Assembly: GCA_025936115.1 (NCBI GenBank)
Contig: JAICTZ010000002.1
Coordinates: 186,001 to 250,000, forward strand
DNA from: Polyangiaceae bacterium
GTDB lineage: Bacteria > Myxococcota_A > Polyangia > Polyangiales > Polyangiaceae
Reading direction: 5' to 3'
Length of the DNA stretch: 64,000 bases
A program made the position numbers and the translations under genes. The notes beneath the pieces were generated by a model. The model ran no database searches. It was not told the origin of the DNA and saw only the letters and a list, made by a program, of their open reading frames with translations. Numbering within the stretch: the stretch's first letter is position 1; each line of letters starts with the position of its first letter. Shown one piece after another: positions 26,564 through 34,435 of this stretch.

Positions 26564-28069
26564 TCATGCCGTGCCCCCCATCATCAAGCTCAGCAAGCGC
26601 GCTTCATCGAGCTCGCTTGGCGCGATGGTCGCAACGTAGCGACCACGGGCGAGCACGAGGACGCGATCGGAGAGCGCCATGAGCTCGCCGAGATCGGTGC
26701 TTCGAAAGAGGATGCTCGTGCCGCCGCGCGCCACCTCGCGCAAAAGGTCGTGCACGTCGGCGCGTGCTGCGACGTCGATGCCGCGCGTCGGGTCGTCGAG
26801 CAGGAGCAGCCGCGGCCTTGCGAGCAAGCAGCGAAGGAGCGCCGTTTTCTGCTGATTCCCGCCGGAAAGCGCGCCCGCCGGCGCGTCGAGGGAGGGCGAT
26901 TTCAGCTTGATGCGCGTGGACTCGGGCGCGACGGCGCGGCGTTCGTCGCCGTCGCGCAAGAGGCCCGCGGGCGACCACGCGCGGAGCGACGAGAGCGTCG
27001 CGTTGTGGAGCACGCTGAGCGCGGAGAGGACGCTGTCGCGTCGATCGCTCGCGAGCAGCGCGACACCGCGCGCGAACGCCGTACGTGCCCCGTCGGGCGC
27101 GTACGCGGCGCCGTCGAGCTCGAGCTCGGCGTGAACGCCACGGGCGTCGCCGAACAGCGCGTGGAGCAACGTGCTCGCACCCGAACCTTCGACGCCCGCG
27201 ACGCCGAGCGTCTCGCCGGCACGGAGCTCGAACGCGAGCGGACCGAGAGCCTGCGGCGGAGCGGCCGTGAGGGAGCGCGCTCGCAGCCGCACCGCGCCGA
27301 ATGGGGCCTTTTGCGCGACTTTCGCGGACGATGCCGCGCGTCCCACCATGGCACTCACGAGCTCGTCGCGCGTGAGCTCGCGCGCCGCACGCGTGAACAC
27401 GCGCCGTCCGTCGCGCAGCACGCTGACGCGATCGGCGAGCCGGAAAATCTCGTCCAAGCGATGCGAGATGTACACGATCCCGATGCCGTCCTGCTTCAGC
27501 CGCTCGACGAGCGTCATGAGCCGCACGCTGTCCGGCTCCGCGAGCGCGCTCGTCGGCTCGTCCATCACGAGGACGCGCACCGGCGCGGCGAGCGCACGCG
27601 CGATCTCCACGAGTTGCCGCTCGGCGACGGAGAGACGCTCGACCACGACGTCCGGCTCGAGCGCGAGCGCGAGCCGGTGTAGCGCGCGGGCGGCGCGTTC
27701 ACGCGACGCGCGGCGTGCACGCAGCGAAAAAGGGTGCCCGGGCTCCGCCAGGGCGAAATTGTCGGCGATACTGAGCGCCGGCACGAGGGAAAGCTCTTGA
27801 TGAATCGTCGCGATGCCCTGAGCGACTGCGGCAGCCGGACTCGCGAAACGCACCGCACGACCGTCGAGTCTGAGCTCACCGGAGAAGTCGCCGAGCGCGC
27901 CCGCGATGACGCGAATCAGCGTGCTCTTGCCCGCGCCGTTTTCACCCGCGACGACGTGCACTTCGCCCGCGTGCACGTCGAGTGACACTCCGTCGAGCGC
28001 GCGCGTGCTGCCGAACGCTTTGGAAACGTCGACGAGCGCGAGCCGGGGCGCGTCGCCCGTCGCGGTCAC
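26564..28069 (-). CDS. Sugar ABC transporter ATP-binding protein (RbsA type, two ABC domains)
   Basis: A 501 aa double ATPase. The first domain has GENGAGKSTLIRVIAGAL, signature LSVAERQLVEIARAL and VLVMDEPTSALAE. The second has the degenerate P-loop GVEGSGASTLLHALFG (GAST rather than GKST, so the canonical Lys is replaced), signature LSGGNQQKTALLRCLL and LLLLDDPTRGIDV. The second-domain degeneracy is normal for this family. GTG 28069 is the start. It is the first gene of the leftward sugar operon; PhoD is 67 bases upstream on the same strand. Confidence 0.93.
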   Translation of the reverse strand: MTATGDAPRLALVDVSKAFGSTRALDGVSLDVHAGEVHVVAGENGAGKSTLIRVIAGALGDFSGELRLDGRAVRFASPAAAVAQGIATIHQELSLVPALSIADNFALAEPGHPFSLRARRASRERAARALHRLALALEPDVVVERLSVAERQLVEIARALAAPVRVLVMDEPTSALAEPDSVRLMTLVERLKQDGIGIVYISHRLDEIFRLADRVSVLRDGRRVFTRAARELTRDELVSAMVGRAASSAKVAQKAPFGAVRLRARSLTAAPPQALGPLAFELRAGETLGVAGVEGSGASTLLHALFGDARGVHAELELDGAAYAPDGARTAFARGVALLASDRRDSVLSALSVLHNATLSSLRAWSPAGLLRDGDERRAVAPESTRIKLKSPSLDAPAGALSGGNQQKTALLRCLLARPRLLLLDDPTRGIDVAARADVHDLLREVARGGTSILFRSTDLGELMALSDRVLVLARGRYVATIAPSELDEARLLSLMMGGTA

Positions 28070-28136
28070 GCGAGCGGCTCCCGAACATGCCGACGCCGCG
28101 AGGCGCAGCCCGCTGCTCGATGCGAGGCGCGCGCGC

Positions 28137-30314
28137 TCAAACCCAGCTCATCTGGTCGCGATCCCAGCGTTTCCATGCGTCGCCGAACCGTTGCTCGAGC
28201 TCGCGTGAGCTCTTGCGCACGCGAAATTGCGTCGCGCTCACGAGCGTGTCGAGCGGCGCGGGGAGCGCGTGCGGCGGCGTCGTGACGAGCGTTGCCGGCA
28301 GCGTGTACGTCGTCATGCCGAGCTCGTCCGGGCCCGCGTTGAGCACGGCGTAGCCGTTGCTTTCCAGATCGAGCCAGCCGAGGTGCGGGTTCGCGCGCGT
28401 GTCCCTGTCGGTGAGCAGCACGCCGACGAGCTCCGCGAGGAACGCGACTTCGGGCGGCAACGACGGATCCTCGGCGATGACTTCCCGGATCGAGGCGAGC
28501 CACGTGGCCGAGGTGATGCTGCCCGCGATGAGCTCGATCACGCGCGTATTCACGTCATTTTCGGCGTAAGGCGTGCCGGCGAAGAAGGCGTGCAAATCGC
28601 CCGTCACGACGACGAGGTTCTCGACGGCGGCGAGCTCGCTCAAGAGCGCGTTGCGTTCGTTGGGCGCGCCATCCCAGTCCTCGGCCGTGAGCAGGAGTCG
28701 CTGCCGAAACTCGGGCGGCGCGACCGTCGCACCGGAGAGATCGATGGCGCGCGGCATGAGACCGTACTCGTTGCCCCACACCTTCCAGGTACGCGTCGAC
28801 GCAGCGAGCGTGCTCGTGAACCAGGCGCGCTGCTCCTCGCCCATCAAACGCTCGCTCGCGCCGTCCGTCTCCGCGCTGCGCTTTTGGGCATAGGCACGAA
28901 AAGCGCGCTCGGCGACGAGATAGCGCGAGCCTTGCGCGGAAAATTGGGCAGTTTTGAGCAACTGGTGGAAGGCGTAACCGCGCCCGTACCCGCCGTCCGT
29001 CTCGTCGAGGGGTGCCGCTTGACCCGCGGCGACGAGCGTCTGATTGATCCACGGCACGGAGAGCACTCCCGTGATCGCGTCGGGCGTGAAGCCGCTCGCG
29101 TCCGCCACGGCGAGCAGCGCCGCGCGCACCTCTGGAGCGTCCTCTCCGTCGATGTCGACCGTCGCGATCAAATCGTCCGGCACGGCACCGAGCAGCGTCT
29201 CCGCCTCGGAGTCGGTCATGAACACGGCGCCCGGAAACGCGCTCTCGGGCACGAGGTGGTCGGGCCGATAGCGGCGCAGATCGCTCAGCACGAGCTCGAG
29301 GTGTCGCCCGAACACGAAGCTCCTGTACACGCGGAAATCGTCGGGAAAAGTGCCACTTTCGTCGAGGGCGCTCGTGGGCGGCGCCGCGTAATCGACCGGC
29401 ATGTACTCGAACCACGCCTGATCGGCCGCGCGTCGGCGCGCGAAGTCCTCTTCGCTCTCGCGGTCGTTCGTGTACGTGCCCGAAGCGCCGTAGCAATCGT
29501 TCGAGAACTCGTGATCGTCCGGGAGCGCAACGATCGGGAAGCGCTCGTGCACACGCTGCAAATCCGGATCGGCGCGGTACGTTCGGTAGAGGTCGCGATA
29601 GTTACCGAGCGAGCGCGCCGCGAGCACGGGCTCGGCGTTACTCCCCGGAGCGCCGAACCCCGAGCTTGCGCCGAGCACGAGCGCTTCGCCCGGCGCGCTG
29701 AACTTCACGCCGCGTTCCGGCGATGAACTCTGAAACGACGGATCGTCGATCGTCTCGTAAATGTAGTCGCCGAGGTGCACGACGAAATCGAGCTCGAGCT
29801 CCGCGAGGTGACGGTATGCGTGGAAGTATTTTCCCCCGAAATCCTGGCAGGAAACGACCGCGAACGACACGGGCGTGTCGGCTTCAGGATCGGGCGCGGT
29901 GCGCGTGCGGCCCGTGCGCGAGGTGTAGCGCTCACCGTCCTGCACCAAGGTGAAGCGGTAGTAGTACGTCGTGCTCGGCGTGAGGCCCTCGACGCGCACC
30001 TTCACGCAGCCGTCCGCCGCCGCCTGGGCGACGATCGGATACGCGCCGCCGCCCGCGAGCTCGACGAGGTCCTTCAGCGCCGCGTCCGTCGCAACGACGA
30101 GCTCGAGCGTCAGATCCGATGACGGGCGTGCCGGATCGAACACGCGCGTCCAGAGCACCACGGTCGTCGCGCGCGGGTCGCCCGACGCCACCGACTGCGG
30201 AAAGTACTCGACGCTCGGCGGTGCGCTCGCGTCGTCTCCACAGCCGGCAAGGAGCCGTGGACCCGCCAAGACCACGAGGGTGCGCAGGAACTCTCGGCGA
30301 ACCAAGCGTGACAT
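28137..30314 (-). CDS. phoD: PhoD-family alkaline phosphatase/phosphodiesterase, Tat-type lipoprotein leader
   Basis: Secreted phosphate-ester hydrolase of 725 aa. The leader MSRLVRREFLRTLVVLAG combines an RREFL twin-arginine-like motif with a lipobox (LLAGC). A PhoD N-terminal beta domain (PQSVASGDPRATTVVLWTRV, GLTPSTTYYYRF) precedes the metallophosphatase core: FAVVSCQDFGGKYF, LDFVVHLGDYIYE, LPDDHEFSND, a long insert, and VVVTGDLHAFFAG toward the C-terminus. These match the Ca/Fe-dependent PhoD family. It shares strand and close spacing with the 30409 membrane protein and the ABC genes, but a functional link is not shown. Confidence 0.9.
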   Translation of the reverse strand: MSRLVRREFLRTLVVLAGPRLLAGCGDDASAPPSVEYFPQSVASGDPRATTVVLWTRVFDPARPSSDLTLELVVATDAALKDLVELAGGGAYPIVAQAAADGCVKVRVEGLTPSTTYYYRFTLVQDGERYTSRTGRTRTAPDPEADTPVSFAVVSCQDFGGKYFHAYRHLAELELDFVVHLGDYIYETIDDPSFQSSSPERGVKFSAPGEALVLGASSGFGAPGSNAEPVLAARSLGNYRDLYRTYRADPDLQRVHERFPIVALPDDHEFSNDCYGASGTYTNDRESEEDFARRRAADQAWFEYMPVDYAAPPTSALDESGTFPDDFRVYRSFVFGRHLELVLSDLRRYRPDHLVPESAFPGAVFMTDSEAETLLGAVPDDLIATVDIDGEDAPEVRAALLAVADASGFTPDAITGVLSVPWINQTLVAAGQAAPLDETDGGYGRGYAFHQLLKTAQFSAQGSRYLVAERAFRAYAQKRSAETDGASERLMGEEQRAWFTSTLAASTRTWKVWGNEYGLMPRAIDLSGATVAPPEFRQRLLLTAEDWDGAPNERNALLSELAAVENLVVVTGDLHAFFAGTPYAENDVNTRVIELIAGSITSATWLASIREVIAEDPSLPPEVAFLAELVGVLLTDRDTRANPHLGWLDLESNGYAVLNAGPDELGMTTYTLPATLVTTPPHALPAPLDTLVSATQFRVRKSSRELEQRFGDAWKRWDRDQMSWV

Positions 30315-30408
30315 CGGTGAACAGCGTATTTCGGGTTTTTAGGGGCGACCAGCCGGTCACGGCGAAAGCCCGCGGAACGCGCCGTTCCAGCCGGCGTCGA
30401 CGTAGCGC

Positions 30409-32232
30409 TCAGCGCGCCGCGGTGAGCCCGGCGTGGGACGCGCCGCTCAACGTGGCACGCACGCGCGCGGCGACGTCGTCGTGCGGCGACAAGCGCTCGA
30501 GCGCGAGCGCCGTCGTGAGCGCGGTGTCCCGGTCGCGCCGCGCGAGCAAGAAGAGCGCGCGCTGCCGCAAGCTCGTCACCACGACTTCCCGCGTGGCGCG
30601 TGCGCCGTCGGCGGAGTCCGTTGGCGCGCACGCGGCGAGCACGCGTTCGAAGCGCCGGCTCGTGCGTTCGACGGAAGCCGTGCGATCGGAGCGGCCCACG
30701 GGGTTCGCCTGAAAACGCAGCCAGAACGACGCGGGCAAGACGTGCTCGTTCAGCCGCTCGTCCCAGCTCGGATCGAGCTCGACGAAGAGCGGCCGCGCGT
30801 CGGCGAGCGTCGCGAGCGCGAACTCGGTGGGCTTGCCGCCGAGCGCCATGTCACGCAAAAGCGGCGCGAGTGCCCGCTCTGCCTCGAGCAAGCGGCGCCG
30901 GAGCGCGCCGCGTTCGAGCAGCGTCGCGGGGACGACGAGCGCGTCGGGGCGCTCGCCGCGCACGAGCTGAGCGGACCAAAGCCGCCAGGCGATGGCTTCG
31001 GAGCGCGCGACCAAGATGCCGTTCGGCGGCACGCCGCGTAGACCCTCGTCGGTCCAGACTTCGCTCGCGACGGAATCGCGCCGCTCGGTCGCGGCGGCCG
31101 AAGCTTCGGAGCCGACGAACACGAGCGTGAAATCGAAAACGACGAGCAGGACCGCCGCCGGTTTCGCGAACGGCAACCGAGCGCGCGTGAGCGCGAGCGC
31201 CGCGGCTTGAACGCCGAGCGCGGCGGCGATCCCGAGCGCGCCGAGCGCGAGCAGGCGCGTGGGGCCGAACGGATCCGGCAAGAGCAGCGCGACGTGGCTC
31301 GCCGGCAGCGCGAGGTCGACGAGCACGAGCGCGAAGAGCGGGAGCACGATGCGGCGCGTCTTCGCGCGCGCGACGCCGAACGCCGCGCCGAGGGTCGCGA
31401 GGCCGAAGGGCAACACGCCGATCTCGGTGAGCCAGGCCGCGTACGCCGTCACGCGCTCGGTCGAGACGTCGCGCGCCGCAAGGCTCGATTGGCCGAGCCC
31501 GAGCCCGAGGTCGAGCCACGCGTGCGGTGAGCGCGAGCGCACGACGAGCGCGAGCGCGAACAGCGCCTCGGGTAGTGCCGCGCCGAGCACCCAAGCCCCC
31601 GCCGCGCGCCCCTCCGGCAAGGAACGCCGCAGCGCGGCACGAAGGACGAGCGCCACGACGAGCGCTAGCCCCGCTGTGTGCGACTCGGCAAAGGTGAGCG
31701 AGGCGAGTACCCCACCCAAAAAACTCCCGCGCACGTCACGCACGGGCGCTGCATCGGCGACGTTGAACGCGAGGAGCGCCGCTGCCGCCGCGAGCGCTGC
31801 CCCGCCCGGCGAGGTGGCCTCGAGCTGAAACGCAGGTGAGAGCACGGCCGTGAGCGCGGCCGCCAGCGCAAGCGCCGAAGCGAGCGGCGGTCGTTCTCCC
31901 GCGCCGAGCGCGCGGCGTGCCAAATCGAACAGGAGCCTCGAAGCGACCGCTGCGGCCACGCTGCCGATCCAGGCGACGCGTTGGGCGCGCCCGCCCAGCG
32001 GGATCAGGCTCGCGGCCTGAGCCGCGACGATGCCGAGCCAGCCCTCCATGCCGAGCGGCAGGAAACCGAGGCCGGTGACGAGCGGCAAGTCACCGCGAAA
32101 GTCGCCGCTCGTCTCGGCACGCGCGATGGTCGTGACGAGCGGGATCGCAAAGGCAAGCCAGCCGCACGCGCGCTCGAAAGCACGCGGAGATTCGATGGCC
32201 GGAGGTCGCACCTTGCGATGGCTAAGACCCAC
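30409..32232 (-). CDS. Polytopic membrane protein, possibly DUF2723/GT117-like
   Basis: A 607 aa protein with about ten to twelve hydrophobic segments in residues 20-395, followed by a soluble C-terminal domain of about 200 residues. The N-terminal order, an early acidic patch (ETSGDFRGDLP), PLGMEGWLGIVAAQ, ASLIPLGGRAQRVAWIGSVA, recalls DUF2723 (TMEM260-like, glycosyltransferase family 117) proteins, where a GDS/GDF loop is followed by HPPGxPLY and LPLG. The match is partial: the HPPG motif is not intact. The C-terminal part ends in helical repeats (REVVVTSLRQRALFLLARRD). ATG 32232 is divergent from aspS. Confidence 0.5.
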   Translation of the reverse strand: MGLSHRKVRPPAIESPRAFERACGWLAFAIPLVTTIARAETSGDFRGDLPLVTGLGFLPLGMEGWLGIVAAQAASLIPLGGRAQRVAWIGSVAAAVASRLLFDLARRALGAGERPPLASALALAAALTAVLSPAFQLEATSPGGAALAAAAALLAFNVADAAPVRDVRGSFLGGVLASLTFAESHTAGLALVVALVLRAALRRSLPEGRAAGAWVLGAALPEALFALALVVRSRSPHAWLDLGLGLGQSSLAARDVSTERVTAYAAWLTEIGVLPFGLATLGAAFGVARAKTRRIVLPLFALVLVDLALPASHVALLLPDPFGPTRLLALGALGIAAALGVQAAALALTRARLPFAKPAAVLLVVFDFTLVFVGSEASAAATERRDSVASEVWTDEGLRGVPPNGILVARSEAIAWRLWSAQLVRGERPDALVVPATLLERGALRRRLLEAERALAPLLRDMALGGKPTEFALATLADARPLFVELDPSWDERLNEHVLPASFWLRFQANPVGRSDRTASVERTSRRFERVLAACAPTDSADGARATREVVVTSLRQRALFLLARRDRDTALTTALALERLSPHDDVAARVRATLSGASHAGLTAAR

Positions 32233-32350
32233 CGGCGCTTTGGGCCCAGTTTTCGGCAGATATTCCGGGCTCGCTCCGGCCGGCGCCGCGGGCCGATGCT
32301 AAAAGCCTCGACCCTCCGCGTCCCCCAGCGTAAACGACGCCCGCAAAACC

Positions 32351-34240
32351 ATGTCCCGCTTCATCGACGAGCTCAAGCGAACACATGATTGTGGAGCCCT
32401 GCGCGCCACCGACCTCGGCGCCGAGGTCGTGCTCTTCGGCTGGGTCGCGAATCGGCGCGATCACGGCTCGCTGATCTTCATCGATCTGCGCGATCGCGAG
32501 GGCATGACGCAAATCGTGTTCGATCCCGACAGCTCGGGCCCGGCGCACGACCTCGCCGAACAGTTCCGCGGCGAGTGGGTCATCGGCGTGCGCGGCCGCG
32601 TGCGCTCGCGCGGCGAGCAGTTCAGCAAGAAAGAAGGGAAAATGGTCAGCGCCGCCAACCCGGCGCTCGCCACGGGCGAGATCGAGGTCGAGGTGCTCGA
32701 GGCCACGATCTTCAACAAGGCGGAGACACCGCCCTTCGCGATCGAAGACAAGAGCGACACACGCGAAGAGGTGCGGCTCGAGCATCGCTATCTGGATCTG
32801 CGGCGCGCGCCGCTGCAGAAGGCGCTGCGCATGCGGCATCGCGCCAACCACGCCGCGCGGAGCTACCTCTCCAATCAGGGCTGCCTCGAGCTCGAAACGC
32901 CGTTTCTCGTGAAGTACACGCCGGGCGGCGCGCGTAACTTCCTCGTGCCCGCGCGCCTGCACGCGGGGAAATTCTATGCCCTGGCCGAGAGCCCGCAGCT
33001 CTTCAAGCAGCTCTTCATGGTCGCTGGCTTCGATCGGTATTTCCAGCTCGTGCGCTGCTTCCGCGACGAGGACCTGCGCCTTGATCGCCAGCCCGAGTTC
33101 ACCCAGATCGACATCGAGCTCAGCTTCGTGAACCAGGACGACGTGTTCGAGCTCGTCGAGGGGCTGGTGTTCGCGATTTGGAAGGCGGCGCTCGGCATCG
33201 ACTTGAAGGAGCTCTATCCCGACGGCCACTTTCCGCGCCTCAAGTTCGACACGTCGATGACCGACTACGGCAACGACAAGCCCGACGTGCGCTTCGACCT
33301 CAAACACGTGGATCTCACGGACCTCGTGGTCGAGCACAACGGCGGCGGCATTCCCTTTTTCGCCGCAATCGCCGAGAAATTCCGCAGCGGCGCCTACCGG
33401 CGCGACTTGCCCGCCGAGATCGTCAAGGCGCTCGTCGTGCCCGCCTCGGCGCAGTTTTCGCGCGCTGACGGGGACAAGCTCGAGCAGCTCGCGAAGAGCA
33501 TGGGCGCCGCGGGCCTCGCGCGCGCCAAGGTCGGCCCCGACGGCACTTGGACGCAATCGCCGCTCGCCAAGAGCGTGACGCCCGAAGCTTGCCGCGCGAT
33601 CAACGCTGCCACCGGCGCGAAAGACGGCGACCTGATGCTGTTCCAGTTCGGCAAGACTTCACTCGTGCACACGGTGATGGCCAATCTGCGCGTCGCCGTC
33701 GCCAAGAAACTCGGCCTCATCCCGGAAGTCGGCCACGGCAACCAGTGGAAATTCCTCTGGGTCGTCGATCCGCCGCTGTTCGAGTACGACGACGACTCGA
33801 AGCGCTGGGCGGCCGCTCACCACGCCTTCACGCGCCCGCACGACGCGCACGTCGACCTCATCGAGAAGGACCCGGGCAAGGTGCTCTGTTACCGCTACGA
33901 CCTCGTGCTGAACGGCTTCGAGATCGCGGGCGGCTCGATCCGCCTGCACGACCCGGAGGTCCAGCGGCGGGTGTTCGCAGCGCTCGGGATCGGCGAGGCG
34001 GAGGCGCAGGAGAAGTTCGGATTCTTGCTGTCGGCGCTCCGTTACGGCGCGCCACCGCACGGCGGGATTGCACTCGGCATGGATCGCTTGTCGATGCTGC
34101 TCGCGGGCACCGACAGCATCCGCGACGTGATCGCGTTCCCGAAGACGCAAAAAGGCACCGATCTCATGAGCGATGCTCCGAGTCCGGTGAGCCCGTCGCA
34201 GCTCGCCGAGCTCAGGATCCGAACGATCACCGACGGCTGA
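32351..34240 (+). CDS. aspS: Aspartyl-tRNA synthetase (bacterial type)
   Basis: Class II synthetase of 629 aa. The N-terminal OB anticodon-binding domain has VVLFGWVANRRDHGSLIFIDLRDREG. The catalytic core has motif 1 region RLEHRYLDLRR, flipping-loop/substrate residues FLVPARLHAGKFYAL, and motif 2 YFQLVRCFRDEDLRLDRQPEF. The bacterial GAD insertion (about 290-410) comes next, and then motif 3 GIALGMDRLSMLLAG. Whether it is discriminating or also charges tRNA-Asn cannot be decided here. ATG 32351 gives the expected N-terminus MSRFIDELKRTHDCG. It is divergent from the membrane-protein gene. Confidence 0.97.
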   Translation: MSRFIDELKRTHDCGALRATDLGAEVVLFGWVANRRDHGSLIFIDLRDREGMTQIVFDPDSSGPAHDLAEQFRGEWVIGVRGRVRSRGEQFSKKEGKMVSAANPALATGEIEVEVLEATIFNKAETPPFAIEDKSDTREEVRLEHRYLDLRRAPLQKALRMRHRANHAARSYLSNQGCLELETPFLVKYTPGGARNFLVPARLHAGKFYALAESPQLFKQLFMVAGFDRYFQLVRCFRDEDLRLDRQPEFTQIDIELSFVNQDDVFELVEGLVFAIWKAALGIDLKELYPDGHFPRLKFDTSMTDYGNDKPDVRFDLKHVDLTDLVVEHNGGGIPFFAAIAEKFRSGAYRRDLPAEIVKALVVPASAQFSRADGDKLEQLAKSMGAAGLARAKVGPDGTWTQSPLAKSVTPEACRAINAATGAKDGDLMLFQFGKTSLVHTVMANLRVAVAKKLGLIPEVGHGNQWKFLWVVDPPLFEYDDDSKRWAAAHHAFTRPHDAHVDLIEKDPGKVLCYRYDLVLNGFEIAGGSIRLHDPEVQRRVFAALGIGEAEAQEKFGFLLSALRYGAPPHGGIALGMDRLSMLLAGTDSIRDVIAFPKTQKGTDLMSDAPSPVSPSQLAELRIRTITDG

Positions 34241-34260
34241 TCGCCCTAGCCTCGGCTCGG

Positions 34261-34310
34261 TCGATCTCGAAGACCAGATCGCGATCGGCACGATTGACCC
34301 AGAGCGGCGG
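34261..34310 (+). repeat. Dispersed REP-like repeat, single copy
   Basis: The core GAAGACCAGATCGCGATCGG, then CACGATTGACCCAGAGC, matches the minus-strand copy at 23951-24020 almost base for base for 35 bases, and resembles the arms of the 36083-36358 element. It lies in the aspS-DUF4339 gap, soon after the aspS stop. Confidence 0.75.
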
Positions 34311-34395
34311 CAAGGGACATGCCGCACGACTGGATCACAGCGCCACTCGCAGATCCCGAATTCGCGCGCGAGTGGATTCACGCTCTCCCGTCGAC

Positions 34396-34426
34396 GAGCG
34401 GGAAAATACGCTGTATATTCCCGCTC
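34396..34426. promoter_or_regulatory. 13-bp inverted repeat upstream of the DUF4339 gene
   Basis: GAGCGGGAAAATA, loop CGCTG, TATATTCCCGCTC pairs over 13 bases with one mismatch. It ends ten bases before the ATG at 34436. It is AT-rich in the middle and stands out in this GC-rich context. It may be an operator over the core promoter or a 5' leader hairpin. There is no following T run, so a terminator is less likely. Confidence 0.55.
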
Positions 34427-34435
34427 CGTTTGAGC

